DNA from: Ruminococcus sp.
Lineage (GTDB): Bacteria > Bacillota > Clostridia > Oscillospirales > Acutalibacteraceae
NCBI GenBank assembly: GCA_022510945.1
Contig: JAFLSK010000002.1
Span: 1-64,000 of the forward strand
Direction of reading: 5' to 3'
Length of the DNA stretch: 64,000 nucleotides
Position 1 is the stretch's first letter; each line of letters begins with the position of its first letter. The notes below the pieces were generated by a model, which was not told where the DNA came from, did not search any database, and saw nothing but the letters and a program-made list of their open reading frames with translations. Made by a program: the position numbers and the translations under genes. Positions 9,631 through 19,800 of the stretch are shown here, one piece after another.

Positions 9631-10470
9631 ATGATAGGAGTAATCGACGTAGGCGGAGGCACCAGAGGCATTTTCGGCGCGGGTGTTTTTGACTACTGTA
9701 TGGATAACGGGATTAAGTTTGATTTGTTTATAGGCGTTTCGGCGGGTGGAGCGAACGGCTCATCCTACCTATCGGGTCAGCGCGGCAGAAACCTCGTTTT
9801 CTACGATAACTACGCTTTTCGCAGAAAGTATATGAGCGTGTGGAATATGCTTACTACCGGCGAGTTTATTAACCTCGACTATATCTATAGCACTCTGAGT
9901 AACAGCGACGGCGAAGATCCGCTCGATTACAATGCTTTAGCCGCTAACCCGACAGATTTCGAGATAGTCGCCACAAACGCGCTCACGGGGGAGCCTCACT
10001 ATTTTCCGAAAAGCTCGATGAAGCAGGACTGCTACGACGTTATAAAAGCGTCGTGCGCTGTGCCTGTCGCGAGCAGGCCGTACCCGATTGACGGAGTTCC
10101 GTACTACGACGGAGGACTTTCCGACCCTATACCATATAAGCGCGCGTTCGAGACGGGTTGCGACAAGCTTGTTGTGGTGCTGACTCGTCCTAAAAACTCC
10201 TTCCGTAAACCCGACGGAGATAAAAAATTTGTAAAGCTTGTAAAGCGAAAATATCCCGCGGCAGCTGAGGTTATACGAAACCGCTACAAGGTCTATAACC
10301 AAAGCCTGAGGGAAATCTTCGAACTCGAAAAGCAGGGCAAGGTGCTCATAATCGCGCCCGACGATATCAGCGGACTTAAAACCCTCACCAAAGACCACGA
10401 ATCGCTTAGAAAGCTCTACTCGAAGGGTTACGTCGAGGCGGAAAGGATAAAAACCTTCCTTAGTGAATGA
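9631..10470 (+). CDS. Patatin-like phospholipase family protein
   Basis: GGGTRGIFGAGV, GVSAGG (GXSXG) and DGGLSDPIP motifs. Confidence 0.92.
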   Translation: MIGVIDVGGGTRGIFGAGVFDYCMDNGIKFDLFIGVSAGGANGSSYLSGQRGRNLVFYDNYAFRRKYMSVWNMLTTGEFINLDYIYSTLSNSDGEDPLDYNALAANPTDFEIVATNALTGEPHYFPKSSMKQDCYDVIKASCAVPVASRPYPIDGVPYYDGGLSDPIPYKRAFETGCDKLVVVLTRPKNSFRKPDGDKKFVKLVKRKYPAAAEVIRNRYKVYNQSLREIFELEKQGKVLIIAPDDISGLKTLTKDHESLRKLYSKGYVEAERIKTFLSE

Positions 10471-10481
10471 GGAATCTTAAT

Positions 10482-11495
10482 ATGAAAAGATTAATTTCTG
10501 TATGTCTGATAATTATGTTACTCGCGTTCTCGGGCTGTGCTCAGAACAATGCGATAGACAGCGAGCCCTATAGCAAGGAATTCTTCGCTATGGATACATA
10601 TATGACAGTGACCGCATACGGCAAGAACGGCAAAGCCGCCGTTAAAGCGGCGAAAAAGAAAGTGAAAAAGCTCGATTCTCTTCTGAATGCCGAAAGCAAG
10701 GACAGCGAGATTTATTCGCTCAATGAGAGCGGCGAGGCGATTCTCTCGGACGATACCGCGAGCGTGCTCAAAAGCGCTCTCGACTACTTCGAGTTCACCG
10801 GCGGCGCGTTCAATCCAGCTATACACCCGATTATGCGGCTGTGGGGCTTTACTACGGATAATTTCAACGTTCCGACGGAGGAGAGTATAAAGAAAACACT
10901 AAAGCTCACTAAAGCAGACGAAATTTCTTTAAAAGAAAATAAAGTGAAGTTTAACCTCGACGGTCTTGAGGTTGACCTCGGCGGAATCGCAAAGGGCTAT
11001 ACATCCTCTCAGCTTATAAAGATTTTCAAGGACAGCGGAGTAAAGAGCGGTCTTATAAACTTGGGCGGTAACGTCCAGACTCTTGGGCTGAAACCCGACG
11101 GCAGCGAATGGAACGTTGCGATTAATCACCCTTATCTTTCCGGTGAATATCTCGGATTTCTGAAAACTCACGATAAAGCGGTTATCACCTCGGGCGGCTA
11201 CGAGCGCAATTTTGTAGCAAACAGCAGGGTATATCACCATATAATCGACCCGAGCACTGGCTATCCCGCCGAGAGCGGACTCGCTTCGGTAACGATTGTG
11301 GCTGAGGACGGCACTCTCGCCGACGCGCTTTCAACCTCGCTTTTCGTAATGGGTGAGGAGAAGGCGACGCAGTTCTGGCGCGATAACAGAAATGGTTTTG
11401 ACGTCATCCTCTATACGGACGACAACGAGGTTATTATATCAGAAGGACTGAAGGACAGCTTTTCGACCGAGCTGCAAACGGAAGTGATATCATAA
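10482..11495 (+). CDS. apbE: FAD:protein FMN transferase (ApbE), lipoprotein
   Basis: Lipobox LLAFSGCAQ; FFAMDTYMTV, GGIAKGYTSSQL and HHIIDPSTGYPAE motifs. Confidence 0.93.
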   Translation: MKRLISVCLIIMLLAFSGCAQNNAIDSEPYSKEFFAMDTYMTVTAYGKNGKAAVKAAKKKVKKLDSLLNAESKDSEIYSLNESGEAILSDDTASVLKSALDYFEFTGGAFNPAIHPIMRLWGFTTDNFNVPTEESIKKTLKLTKADEISLKENKVKFNLDGLEVDLGGIAKGYTSSQLIKIFKDSGVKSGLINLGGNVQTLGLKPDGSEWNVAINHPYLSGEYLGFLKTHDKAVITSGGYERNFVANSRVYHHIIDPSTGYPAESGLASVTIVAEDGTLADALSTSLFVMGEEKATQFWRDNRNGFDVILYTDDNEVIISEGLKDSFSTELQTEVIS

Positions 11496-11866
11496 TGAAA
11501 ATGAATAAGCGCGATTTTATAGCGATTGCGGTTGTGGTTATACTCTCCGCCGCAGGCTTTCTGTTTCTGAACATCGGGCACGCTCAGGGCAGCGAGGTTG
11601 TAATAACCCTCGGCGGCAGTGAGTACGGAATATATCCTCTTGCTGACGATAAGGTGATAGAGATAAAGTCCGACGTTGGCTTGAACACCGTTGTGATTGA
11701 AAACGGCTCCGTGTATATGAAGGATGCCGACTGCCCCGACCGCTACTGCGTAAAGCAGGGTAAGGTAAAAGTCAGCGGCGACTCCGTTATCTGCCTGCCG
11801 CATAAGCTGGTGGTCGAGGTCAAATCGCAGAACGGCGAGAACACAATAGACGCGGTCGCAAAATAG
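11495..11866 (+). CDS. NusG domain II-containing protein
   Basis: N-terminal TM plus MKDADCPDRYCVKQGKV...VICLPHKLVVEV. Confidence 0.85.
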   Translation: MKMNKRDFIAIAVVVILSAAGFLFLNIGHAQGSEVVITLGGSEYGIYPLADDKVIEIKSDVGLNTVVIENGSVYMKDADCPDRYCVKQGKVKVSGDSVICLPHKLVVEVKSQNGENTIDAVAK

Positions 11867-11875
11867 TGGTGTAAA

Positions 11876-12379
11876 ATGAGTAAGAAAATAGCGAAGGTAG
11901 GGCTTTTCGTTGCGCTCGCTATGATATTCAGCTACATAGAGGCTATAATCCCGTGGGACTTCGGTATCCCCGGAGTTAAACTCGGCGTAGCGAATATTGT
12001 GGTGGTCGTCGCCCTTTATCAACTGAATATACCCGAAACAGCGGGGATTTCGTTCGTGAGGATTTTTTTGATGGGTTTGCTTTTCGGCAATGTTATGTCC
12101 CTCGCGTACAGTTTTTCGGGCGGAGCTTTAAGCCTTATCGGAATGATAGTCTGCAAAAGGCTTAAGCTTTCCGTAATCGGCGTGAGCATAGTCGGAGCAG
12201 TTTTGCACAATGTAGGCCAGCTGAGCACCGCAGCGTTTATCCTTCAAAGTACGGCGATTACTTATTATTTCCCCGTGCTGCTCGTTTCGGGGCTTGTAAC
12301 GGGATTTCTCATCGGCATATTATCCTACAGGGTGAACAAATCTCTCGACAAGTTTTCACAAAATAATAACGACAGATAA
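11876..12379 (+). CDS. Gx transporter family protein (HepA/HppC-like, ECF-S-like)
   Basis: FSYIEAIIPWDFGIPGVKLGVANIVVVVALY. Confidence 0.85.
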   Translation: MSKKIAKVGLFVALAMIFSYIEAIIPWDFGIPGVKLGVANIVVVVALYQLNIPETAGISFVRIFLMGLLFGNVMSLAYSFSGGALSLIGMIVCKRLKLSVIGVSIVGAVLHNVGQLSTAAFILQSTAITYYFPVLLVSGLVTGFLIGILSYRVNKSLDKFSQNNNDR

Positions 12380-12407
12380 AGCAGAGCAGTTTTCATTGCT
12401 CTGCTAT
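12380..12407 (+). terminator. Hairpin terminator
   Basis: AGCAGAGCA-gttttcat-TGCTCTGCT. Confidence 0.65.
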
Positions 12408-12464
12408 TTTCTTTATTAGAAAAATATTCCTTAAACAAAAATAGAACAAATTTTCGATTTTCTA

Positions 12465-12493
12465 TTGAATGTATGTTCGAATTGTGCTATACT
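12465..12493 (+). promoter_or_regulatory. Sigma-A promoter (TTGAAT-N17-TATACT) with overlapping LexA-like box GAAT-GTAT-GTTC (12467-12478)
   Basis: Direct reading; one mismatch from the Gram-positive SOS box core GAAC-N4-GTTC. Confidence 0.65.
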
Positions 12494-12518
12494 GTTGTCA
12501 AAGTAAGACGAAAGGACA

Positions 12519-14027
12519 GTGTGCACAGTGGGCGAGAGGCAGTATATAGCGATAGATTTAAAGTCGTTCTACGCGTCGGTAGAGTGCGTCAACCGAGGTC
12601 TCGACCCGCTTACTGCGAATCTCGTAGTTGCGGATAAGGAGCGGACGGTGGGCACAATCTGTCTCGCGGTTTCTCCGTCGCTCAAGGCCTACGGAATCCC
12701 CGGCAGGGCGAGAATGTTCGAGGTCGTGCAGAAGGTGCGCGATGTGAACGCCGTGCGCCGTATCACTGCTCCGAATCATAAACTGGTCGGTAAGTCATAT
12801 ATCGCAACCGAGCTTTCTGAAAATCCCGCGCTCGAGCTCGACTATATCGTAGCCAAGCCGCAGATGGCTCATTATATGAAGGTCAGCACCGAAATCTACA
12901 AAATTTATTTAAAATATGTCGCGCCCGAGGATATCCACGTCTACTCGATTGACGAGGTTTTTATCGACGCGACGAACTACCTGAATACCCGAAACATCAC
13001 TGCGCACGAACTTGCGATGACTATGGTGCGCGACGTGTTGAGAAACACCGGAATCACCGCTACCGCGGGGATAGGCACTAACCTCTACCTCAGCAAGGTC
13101 GCTATGGATATAGTCGCCAAGCGTATGCCCGCCGACAGCGACGGCGTGCGTATCGCTCAGCTTGACGAGATGTCTTACCGCCGCGAGCTGTGGGAGCACC
13201 GACCGCTGACCGACTTCTGGCGCGTCGGGCGCGGCTACTCGAATAAGCTGAAAAAATACGGAATGTACACGATGGGCGACATTGCGCTCTGCTCGCTTAA
13301 TAACGAAGGGCTTTTGTATCAGCTTTTCGGCATAAACGCCGAGCTGCTCATCGACCACGCGTGGGGTTGGGAGCCGTGCAGAATCAGCGACATAAAGTCC
13401 TACACGCCGAGTTCGAAATCGCTCAGTCAGGGGCAAGTGCTCGGTACGCCTTATAATAATGAAAAAGCAAGGCTAATAATCCGCGAGATGACCGAGATTC
13501 TCGTGCTCGACTTGGTGGATAAGGAACTTCTGACCGACCAGGTAGTCCTGACCGTCGGATATGATATCGAAAATCTCAAAAACGAAGAGCGAAAAAACCG
13601 CTATAAAGGCGAGGTCACCGTTGACCACTACGGCAGGCGCGTGCCCAAGCAGACGCACGGCTCCGAGAATATCGGACGTTTCACTTCGTCTACGAAGTTG
13701 ATAGTTGACGCGGTGCTCAGGCTGTTCGACCGCATTACAGACAAAGATTTGCTCGTGAGGCGAATGTACGTCGTCGCGAATCATACAGTTTTTGAAAGTA
13801 CGCTGAAGGATAAGGCGGAACAACTCGACCTGTTTACCGATTTCGGTTCGCTTTCCGAGGAGAAAATGCGCGAGGACAGGGAACTAAGCCGCGAGAAGAA
13901 TATCCAAAAGACAGTGATTTCTTTAAAAAAACGTTACGGAAAAAACGCCGTCCTTAAGGGAATGAACCTCAAAGAAGGCGCAACCGCACGCGACCGCAAT
14001 CGTCAAATCGGCGGTCATAGGGCATAG
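12519..14027 (+). CDS. Y-family DNA polymerase (UmuC/ImpB/MucB/SamB-like)
   Basis: YIAIDLKSFYASVECVNRGLDPLTANLVVAD, YSIDEVFID and TATAGIGTNLYLSKVAMD motifs; GTG start. Confidence 0.93.
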   Translation: MCTVGERQYIAIDLKSFYASVECVNRGLDPLTANLVVADKERTVGTICLAVSPSLKAYGIPGRARMFEVVQKVRDVNAVRRITAPNHKLVGKSYIATELSENPALELDYIVAKPQMAHYMKVSTEIYKIYLKYVAPEDIHVYSIDEVFIDATNYLNTRNITAHELAMTMVRDVLRNTGITATAGIGTNLYLSKVAMDIVAKRMPADSDGVRIAQLDEMSYRRELWEHRPLTDFWRVGRGYSNKLKKYGMYTMGDIALCSLNNEGLLYQLFGINAELLIDHAWGWEPCRISDIKSYTPSSKSLSQGQVLGTPYNNEKARLIIREMTEILVLDLVDKELLTDQVVLTVGYDIENLKNEERKNRYKGEVTVDHYGRRVPKQTHGSENIGRFTSSTKLIVDAVLRLFDRITDKDLLVRRMYVVANHTVFESTLKDKAEQLDLFTDFGSLSEEKMREDRELSREKNIQKTVISLKKRYGKNAVLKGMNLKEGATARDRNRQIGGHRA

Positions 14028-14035
14028 AGGATAAA

Positions 14036-14473
14036 ATGCAAAAACAATATAATGATATAATAACCCTGCCGCACTACAGCTCCGATTTGCGCGCGCATAT
14101 GTCTCTGCACGACCGCGCGGCTCAGTTCGCTCCGTTTGCGGCACTCACGGGCTATGACTCGGCAATAGGCGAGACCGCCCGACTTACGGACTCGAAACTT
14201 TTGCTCAGCGAGGAACAGGAAAATATACTCAGCGAACGCATCTGTGTTATAATAGAACATATAAAAGAAAAACCCAAAGTTAATATAACCTACTTTATCC
14301 CAGACCAAAGAAAGTCCGGCGGAGCATATGTTACCACCGTCGTATCCGTCCGCCGTGTTGACGACTTCACACGACAGCTTATCCTCGCCGACGGCGGCAC
14401 AATTCCGCTCGACGATATTTACGACATCAAAGGCGAGATGTTCGACAATGCGCAGAGTTCCGATGTTTTCTAA
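14036..14473 (+). CDS. YolD-like family protein
   Basis: MSLHDRAAQFAPFAALTGYDSAI and C-terminal IPLDDIYDI; adjacent to the Y-family polymerase. Confidence 0.85.
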   Translation: MQKQYNDIITLPHYSSDLRAHMSLHDRAAQFAPFAALTGYDSAIGETARLTDSKLLLSEEQENILSERICVIIEHIKEKPKVNITYFIPDQRKSGGAYVTTVVSVRRVDDFTRQLILADGGTIPLDDIYDIKGEMFDNAQSSDVF

Positions 14474-14544
14474 ACTCTACGGAGCGTGGGTGTAATTTTA
14501 CAAGAGTTTATCGTACAATACTTATGCAAAAGGAGGTATCGGTT

Positions 14545-15150
14545 ATGGATCAAATCAAAATCGGAAAATTTATCTCGACTATGAGAAAAGAACAGAAGCT
14601 GACACAAAGAGAGCTTGCCGACATTCTCGGCATAAGCGACAAGACTGTAAGTAAATGGGAATGCGGAAACGGTATGCCCGAGGTGTCGCTTATGCTTCCC
14701 TTATGCAAGGCTCTGCAAATTAATCTCAACGAGTTGTTTTCGGGTGAGAGACTGACCGACGCTGATTACAAAAAGAAAGCTGAGGAAAATATGATGAATC
14801 TTGTAAAAGAAAAAGAAGAAAGCAAAAAGAAAATTATTATATCAGTTATCGTGGCTGTTATAACGATTGTTTCCGCCATAACTATGATTTTAATTTCGGG
14901 TACTCTTGAGATGCCGACATGGCTGCGGGTTGTACTGATAGCTATTTCTATACTCGTTATGATAGGCGGTATAGCAGTAGCCGGTGTGCTCGATATGGAC
15001 ACCGGCACATTCGAGTGCAAGCATTGCGGCGCTCGATTCAAACCAAGTGCAAAAGCATATCTCAAAGGTGCTCACACCATAACCACAAGATATTTAAAAT
15101 GTCCCGAATGCGGCAAAAGCAGTTACTGCAAGCACCGCCTGACGCATTAA
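14545..15150 (+). CDS. XRE-family transcriptional regulator with two TM helices and a C-terminal zinc-ribbon-like Cys motif
   Basis: MRKEQKLTQRELADILGISDKTVSKWECGNGMPEVSLMLPLCKAL; CKHCGARF and CPECGKS. Confidence 0.9.
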   Translation: MDQIKIGKFISTMRKEQKLTQRELADILGISDKTVSKWECGNGMPEVSLMLPLCKALQINLNELFSGERLTDADYKKKAEENMMNLVKEKEESKKKIIISVIVAVITIVSAITMILISGTLEMPTWLRVVLIAISILVMIGGIAVAGVLDMDTGTFECKHCGARFKPSAKAYLKGAHTITTRYLKCPECGKSSYCKHRLTH

Positions 15151-15303
15151 TATATGACGCCCTGCCGATTTCAACTAAATTGGTAGGGTGAACGCTTTGT
15201 TATACTACATATCTATTGTATGATTATAAGGCTCAGTACACCATCTGATATAAGTATTTGTAATTTTTGGCGAGATTGTATATAATGTTAGCGGGTGATA
15301 AAA

Positions 15304-15876
15304 ATGACTACAGAAAAATTTTTACAATTAATGGACAGCGGCGAGGTTACCGTCGCGGGCTCCGAGTTACATCAGCATATGACCTACCTCTCAAACGAGG
15401 CTATGAAAATCACATCAAAGCTTAACAACTCCTACCACACGCCCGACGAAATAATCTCATTGCTTGAGGAACTAACCGGCCGCGAAGTAGGCGAGGGGAC
15501 GTATATGTTTCCGCCATTCTATACGGACTGCGGAAAGAATCTGAAAATCGGTAAAAATGTGTTTATAAACGCCGGTTGTCAGTTTCAGGATCAAGGCGGA
15601 ATCACTATCGGCGACGGCTCGCTAATCGGACCAAAGACAGTGATAGCAACCCTCAACCACGACCAGAATCCGTCAAAGCGCGCGAATCTCTACCCCAAGC
15701 CCGTTAAAATCGGAAAAAATGTATGGATAGGCGCTAATGCGACCATTTTGCCGGGAGTCACAATCGGCGACGGTGCTATAGTCGGCGCAGGCGCGGTGGT
15801 TACAAAGGATGTTCCCGAAAACACAATAGTCGGCGGCGTACCCGCAAAAGTGATAAAAAATATCGAAACGGAGTAG
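15304..15876 (+). CDS. Sugar O-acetyltransferase (maltose/galactoside acetyltransferase-like, LbH fold)
   Basis: Hexapeptide repeats [36 protein letters not shown]. Confidence 0.92.
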   Translation: MTTEKFLQLMDSGEVTVAGSELHQHMTYLSNEAMKITSKLNNSYHTPDEIISLLEELTGREVGEGTYMFPPFYTDCGKNLKIGKNVFINAGCQFQDQGGITIGDGSLIGPKTVIATLNHDQNPSKRANLYPKPVKIGKNVWIGANATILPGVTIGDGAIVGAGAVVTKDVPENTIVGGVPAKVIKNIETE

Positions 15877-15884
15877 ATGTCGTT

Positions 15885-16544
15885 ATGAGGAAGATTATTA
15901 ATAAATCGCTCGCTGTGCTTTGCATCTTTGTAATTGCGCTTACGATTGGTGCAACCTCATGCGCGGCTACGAGCACTTTGCTCGGCGACGTAAATCTCGA
16001 CGGAACTCTCTCCAGTCGCGACGCTACCGTTATTCAGGAGTACCTCGCTTTAAAAATCACTCTCACCGACGAGCAGAAAGCTATCGCAAAGGTCGCAGAT
16101 GGCAAAAAACTCTCTGTGATTGACGTAACACTCATTCAGAAAAAGATTGTGAACCTGATAGGAAAATTTCCTGTTGAGGACGGAGTAGATAACGTGAATA
16201 CCAAGAAGAACACCATAAAGGTAGGGAATACCGAATTTAATCTCAGCCTTGAGAACAACGACACCGCAAAGGCGTTCCGAAAAATCCTTCCGCTCACACT
16301 AAATATGAGCGAACTTAACGGCAACGAGAAGTACTATTACCTCGACGAAAGTCTGCCGTCAAATCAGCAGAACGTCGGTAATATCACCGCGGGTGACGTT
16401 ATGCTCTACGGCGACGACTGCATTGTCATATTCTACAAGAGCTTTTCGACCTCTTATAAATACACAAAAATCGGTCATATTACAAATCCCGACGAACTCC
16501 AAAACGCCCTCGGCAGCGGCCGCGTGAAGGTCACATTTGAATAA
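15885..16544 (+). CDS. Secreted protein with N-terminal dockerin type I and C-terminal cyclophilin-like domain
   Basis: Signal peptide; LGDVNLDGTLSSRDATVIQEYLA / KLSVIDVTLIQKKIV; LPLTLNMSELNGNEKYYYLDESLPSNQQNVGNITAGDVMLYGDDCIVIFYKSFSTSYKYTKIG. Confidence 0.85.
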   Translation: MRKIINKSLAVLCIFVIALTIGATSCAATSTLLGDVNLDGTLSSRDATVIQEYLALKITLTDEQKAIAKVADGKKLSVIDVTLIQKKIVNLIGKFPVEDGVDNVNTKKNTIKVGNTEFNLSLENNDTAKAFRKILPLTLNMSELNGNEKYYYLDESLPSNQQNVGNITAGDVMLYGDDCIVIFYKSFSTSYKYTKIGHITNPDELQNALGSGRVKVTFE

Positions 16545-16553
16545 TTTTATTTC

Positions 16554-16582
16554 TTGACAAACCGATTTTAATATTGTAATAT
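16554..16582 (+). promoter_or_regulatory. Sigma-A promoter of ileS T-box transcript
   Basis: TTGACA (16554-16559) - N17 - TAATAT (16577-16582). Confidence 0.85.
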
Positions 16583-16589
16583 GTACTGT

Positions 16590-16846
16590 AGTGAAATTAA
16601 TACCCCAAAAGACGTTGACGGAGATAGTAATTCAGCTTTGAACGTCCAAGCGAGTTGCAGACAGTGCGAGTGCAATACTATTAGATGCTGAACGAAAATC
16701 CCTCCCGAGTTTCGGTGCAGAACTATCGTTGATAAAGTAAGTGCCGACGCTGCCTCTGCGTTACCGGAGGCACATATGACAGTATGGTGAATCGGTGGTT
16801 AAGCGAAGTGTACCCTCGTCCGAGTTCGGGCGAGGTTTTCTTTTTT
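16590..16846 (+). ncRNA. T-box leader, Ile specifier ATC at 16698-16700
   Basis: AGTA motif 16626-16629, stem GGAG/CTCC bounding the specifier loop, T-box core atcGGTGGTTaagcg with TGGT 16796-16799, terminator 16814-16835 plus T tract, ileS downstream. Confidence 0.9.
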
Positions 16847-16862
16847 GAAAGGTGGCAATTTT

Positions 16863-19800
16863 ATGTACAATCGAGTTGAAACTAATCTCAATTTCGTCGA
16901 GCGCGAGAAGAACATCGAGAAGTTCTGGCGTGACAACGATATTTTCGGCAAGTCCATCGAGAGCAAGGCTCAGGGCGAGTCCTATGTTTTCTACGACGGC
17001 CCTCCTACCGCTAACGGCAAGCCGCATATCGGCCACGTCCTCACCCGCGCAATCAAGGATATGATTCCGCGCTACCGCGCAATGAAGGGCTGTATGGTTC
17101 CGCGTAAGGCTGGCTGGGACACTCACGGTCTCCCTGTTGAGTTAGAGGTCGAGAAGCTCCTCGGACTCGACGGCAAAGAGCAGATTGAGGAGTACGGTCT
17201 TAAGCCGTTTATCGACAAGTGCAAGGAGTCCGTTTGGAAATATAAAGGTATGTGGGAGGATTTCTCGCAGTCCGTCGGCTTCTGGGCTGATATGGAGAAT
17301 CCCTATGTAACCTACCACAACAGCTTTATTGAGTCCGAGTGGTGGGCACTCAAGGAGATTTTCAAGAAAGACCTTCTCTACAAGGGCTTCAAGATTGTGC
17401 CTTACTGCCCGCGCTGCGGAACTCCGCTTTCCTCTCACGAGGTTGCTCAGGGTTACAAAACCGTCAAGGAGCGTTCCGCAATCGTCCGTTTCAAGATTAA
17501 GGGCGCTGACGAGTACTTCCTCGCGTGGACGACGACTCCGTGGACTCTTCCGTCCAACGTCGCTCTCTGTGTAAACCCGACCGAGACCTATTGCAAGGTA
17601 AAAGCCGCTGACGGCTATACATATATAATGGCGCAGGCTCTTCTCGACACAGTTCTCGGCAAGCTCGCCGAGGAGGATAAGCCCGCTTATGAGGTGCTCG
17701 AAACCTACGTCGGCACAGACCTCGAGCATATGGAGTACGAGCCGCTGTTCGCCTGCGCAGGCGAAGCTGCCGCAAAGCAGAAGAAAAAGGCTCACTTCGT
17801 CACCTGCGACAACTACGTTACAATGTCCGATGGTACCGGTATTGTTCACATCGCGCCCGCGTTCGGTGAGGACGATAACCGCATCGGCCGCAACTACGAC
17901 CTTCCGTTCGTTCAGTTCGTTGACGGCAAGGGCAATATGACCGCCGACACACCGTACGAGGGTGTTTTCGTCAAGGATGCCGACCCCAAGGTGCTCGTTG
18001 ACCTCGACAAGGAAGGCAAGCTCTTCGACGCGCCGAAGTTCGAGCACGACTATCCTCACTGCTGGCGTTGTAACTCACCGCTGATTTACTACGCTCGCGA
18101 GTCGTGGTTCATCAAGATGACCGCCGTTAAGGACAATCTCATCAAGAATAACGATACAGTAAACTGGATTCCCGAAAGCATCGGCAAGGGACGCTTCGGT
18201 GACTGGCTGAAGAACGTTCAGGATTGGGGTATATCCCGTAACCGCTATTGGGGCACGCCTCTGAATATCTGGCAGTGCGACTGCGGTCACATTCACTCCG
18301 TTGGCTCAATCGAGGAACTCAAGTCTCTCTCCGACAACTGTCCCGACGACATCGAACTCCACCGCCCGTACATCGACGAAGTTACAATCAAATGCTCCGA
18401 GTGCGGGGGAGAGATGTACCGTGTTCCCGAAGTTATCGACTGCTGGTTCGACTCGGGCTCAATGCCGTTTGCCCAGCACCACTATCCGTTCGAGAACAAG
18501 GAGCTCTTCGAAAGTCAGTTCCCCGCAGACTTCATCTCCGAGGCTGTCGACCAGACGCGCGGATGGTTCTACTCGCTTATGGCGATTTCCACCCTGCTGT
18601 TCGACAAGGCTCCGTTCAAGAACGTAATTGTCCTCGGACTCGTTCAGGACGAAAACGGTCAGAAGATGTCCAAGTCCAAGGGCAACGCTGTCGACCCGTT
18701 TGACGCTCTCGAGCGACTCGGGGCAGATGCAATCCGCTGGTACTTCTACACCAACTCTCAGCCGTGGCTGCCGAACAAGTTCCACGACAAAATGGTTATC
18801 GAGGGTCAGCGCAAGTTTATGGGCACGCTCTGGAACACCTACGCATTCTACGTTCTCTACGCCGATATAGATAAGTTCGACCCGACACAGTACACACTCG
18901 ACTACAGCAAGCTTTCTGTAATGGATAAATGGCTGCTGTCGAAGATGAATACAATGATTAAGTCCGCCGACGAAAACCTCGCGAACTACCGTATTCCCGA
19001 GGCGGCTAAGGCAATGCAGAGCTTTGTTGACGACCTCTCCAATTGGTACGTCCGCCGCAACCGCGAGCGTTATTGGGCTACCGAGATGACTCAGGACAAA
19101 ATTAACGCCTATATGACTCTCTACACCGCCCTCGTAAACCTCTGCAAGTGCGCCGCGCCTATGGTGCCGTTCATCACCGAGGAGATTTACCAGAATATTG
19201 TCCGCAGCGTCGACAAGACCGCTCCCGAGAGTATCCACCTCTGCGACTATCCGTCAGTAGACGAGTCCGCGATTGATACAAAACTTGAGCAGGATATGGA
19301 CGAAGTTCTCGATATCGTAGTCCTCGGACGTTCCGCCCGCAACGGCTCAAACCGCAAGAACCGCCAGCCGCTCAGCATTATGTACGTTAACGCCGAGAAC
19401 ACCCTAAGCGACTACTACCTCGACATCATTCGCGACGAGCTCAACCTCAAGGCTGTCGAGTTCACTTCCGACGTATCAAGCTTTGTGACATATAAGTTCA
19501 AGCCGCAGATGCGCACCCTCGGCCCGAAGTACGGCAAGTTCCTCGGCGAAATCCGCACCGCGCTCTCCGAGCTCGACGGCACAGCCGCAATGAACGAGTT
19601 GAATAAGACAGGTTATCTTACTCTGGGCCTTTCCACAGGCGAAATCGCTCTCGAGCGCGAAGACCTTCTTATCGAGACCGAGCAGTTGGAGAATTTCTAC
19701 ACTCTCACCGAGAACAACGTTACAGTAGCTCTCGACACCAAGCTCACCCCCGAGCTCGAGGAGGAAGGCCTTGTCCGCGAACTTGTCAGCAAGATTCAGA

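Noticed and set aside
17142-18059. 305-aa minus-strand ORF (and other long ORFs at 18459-19238, 12909-13436, 39395-39862)
   Set aside because: Antisense to highly conserved ileS, UmuC-like and glyA coding sequence; no recognisable domains; expected from codon bias.
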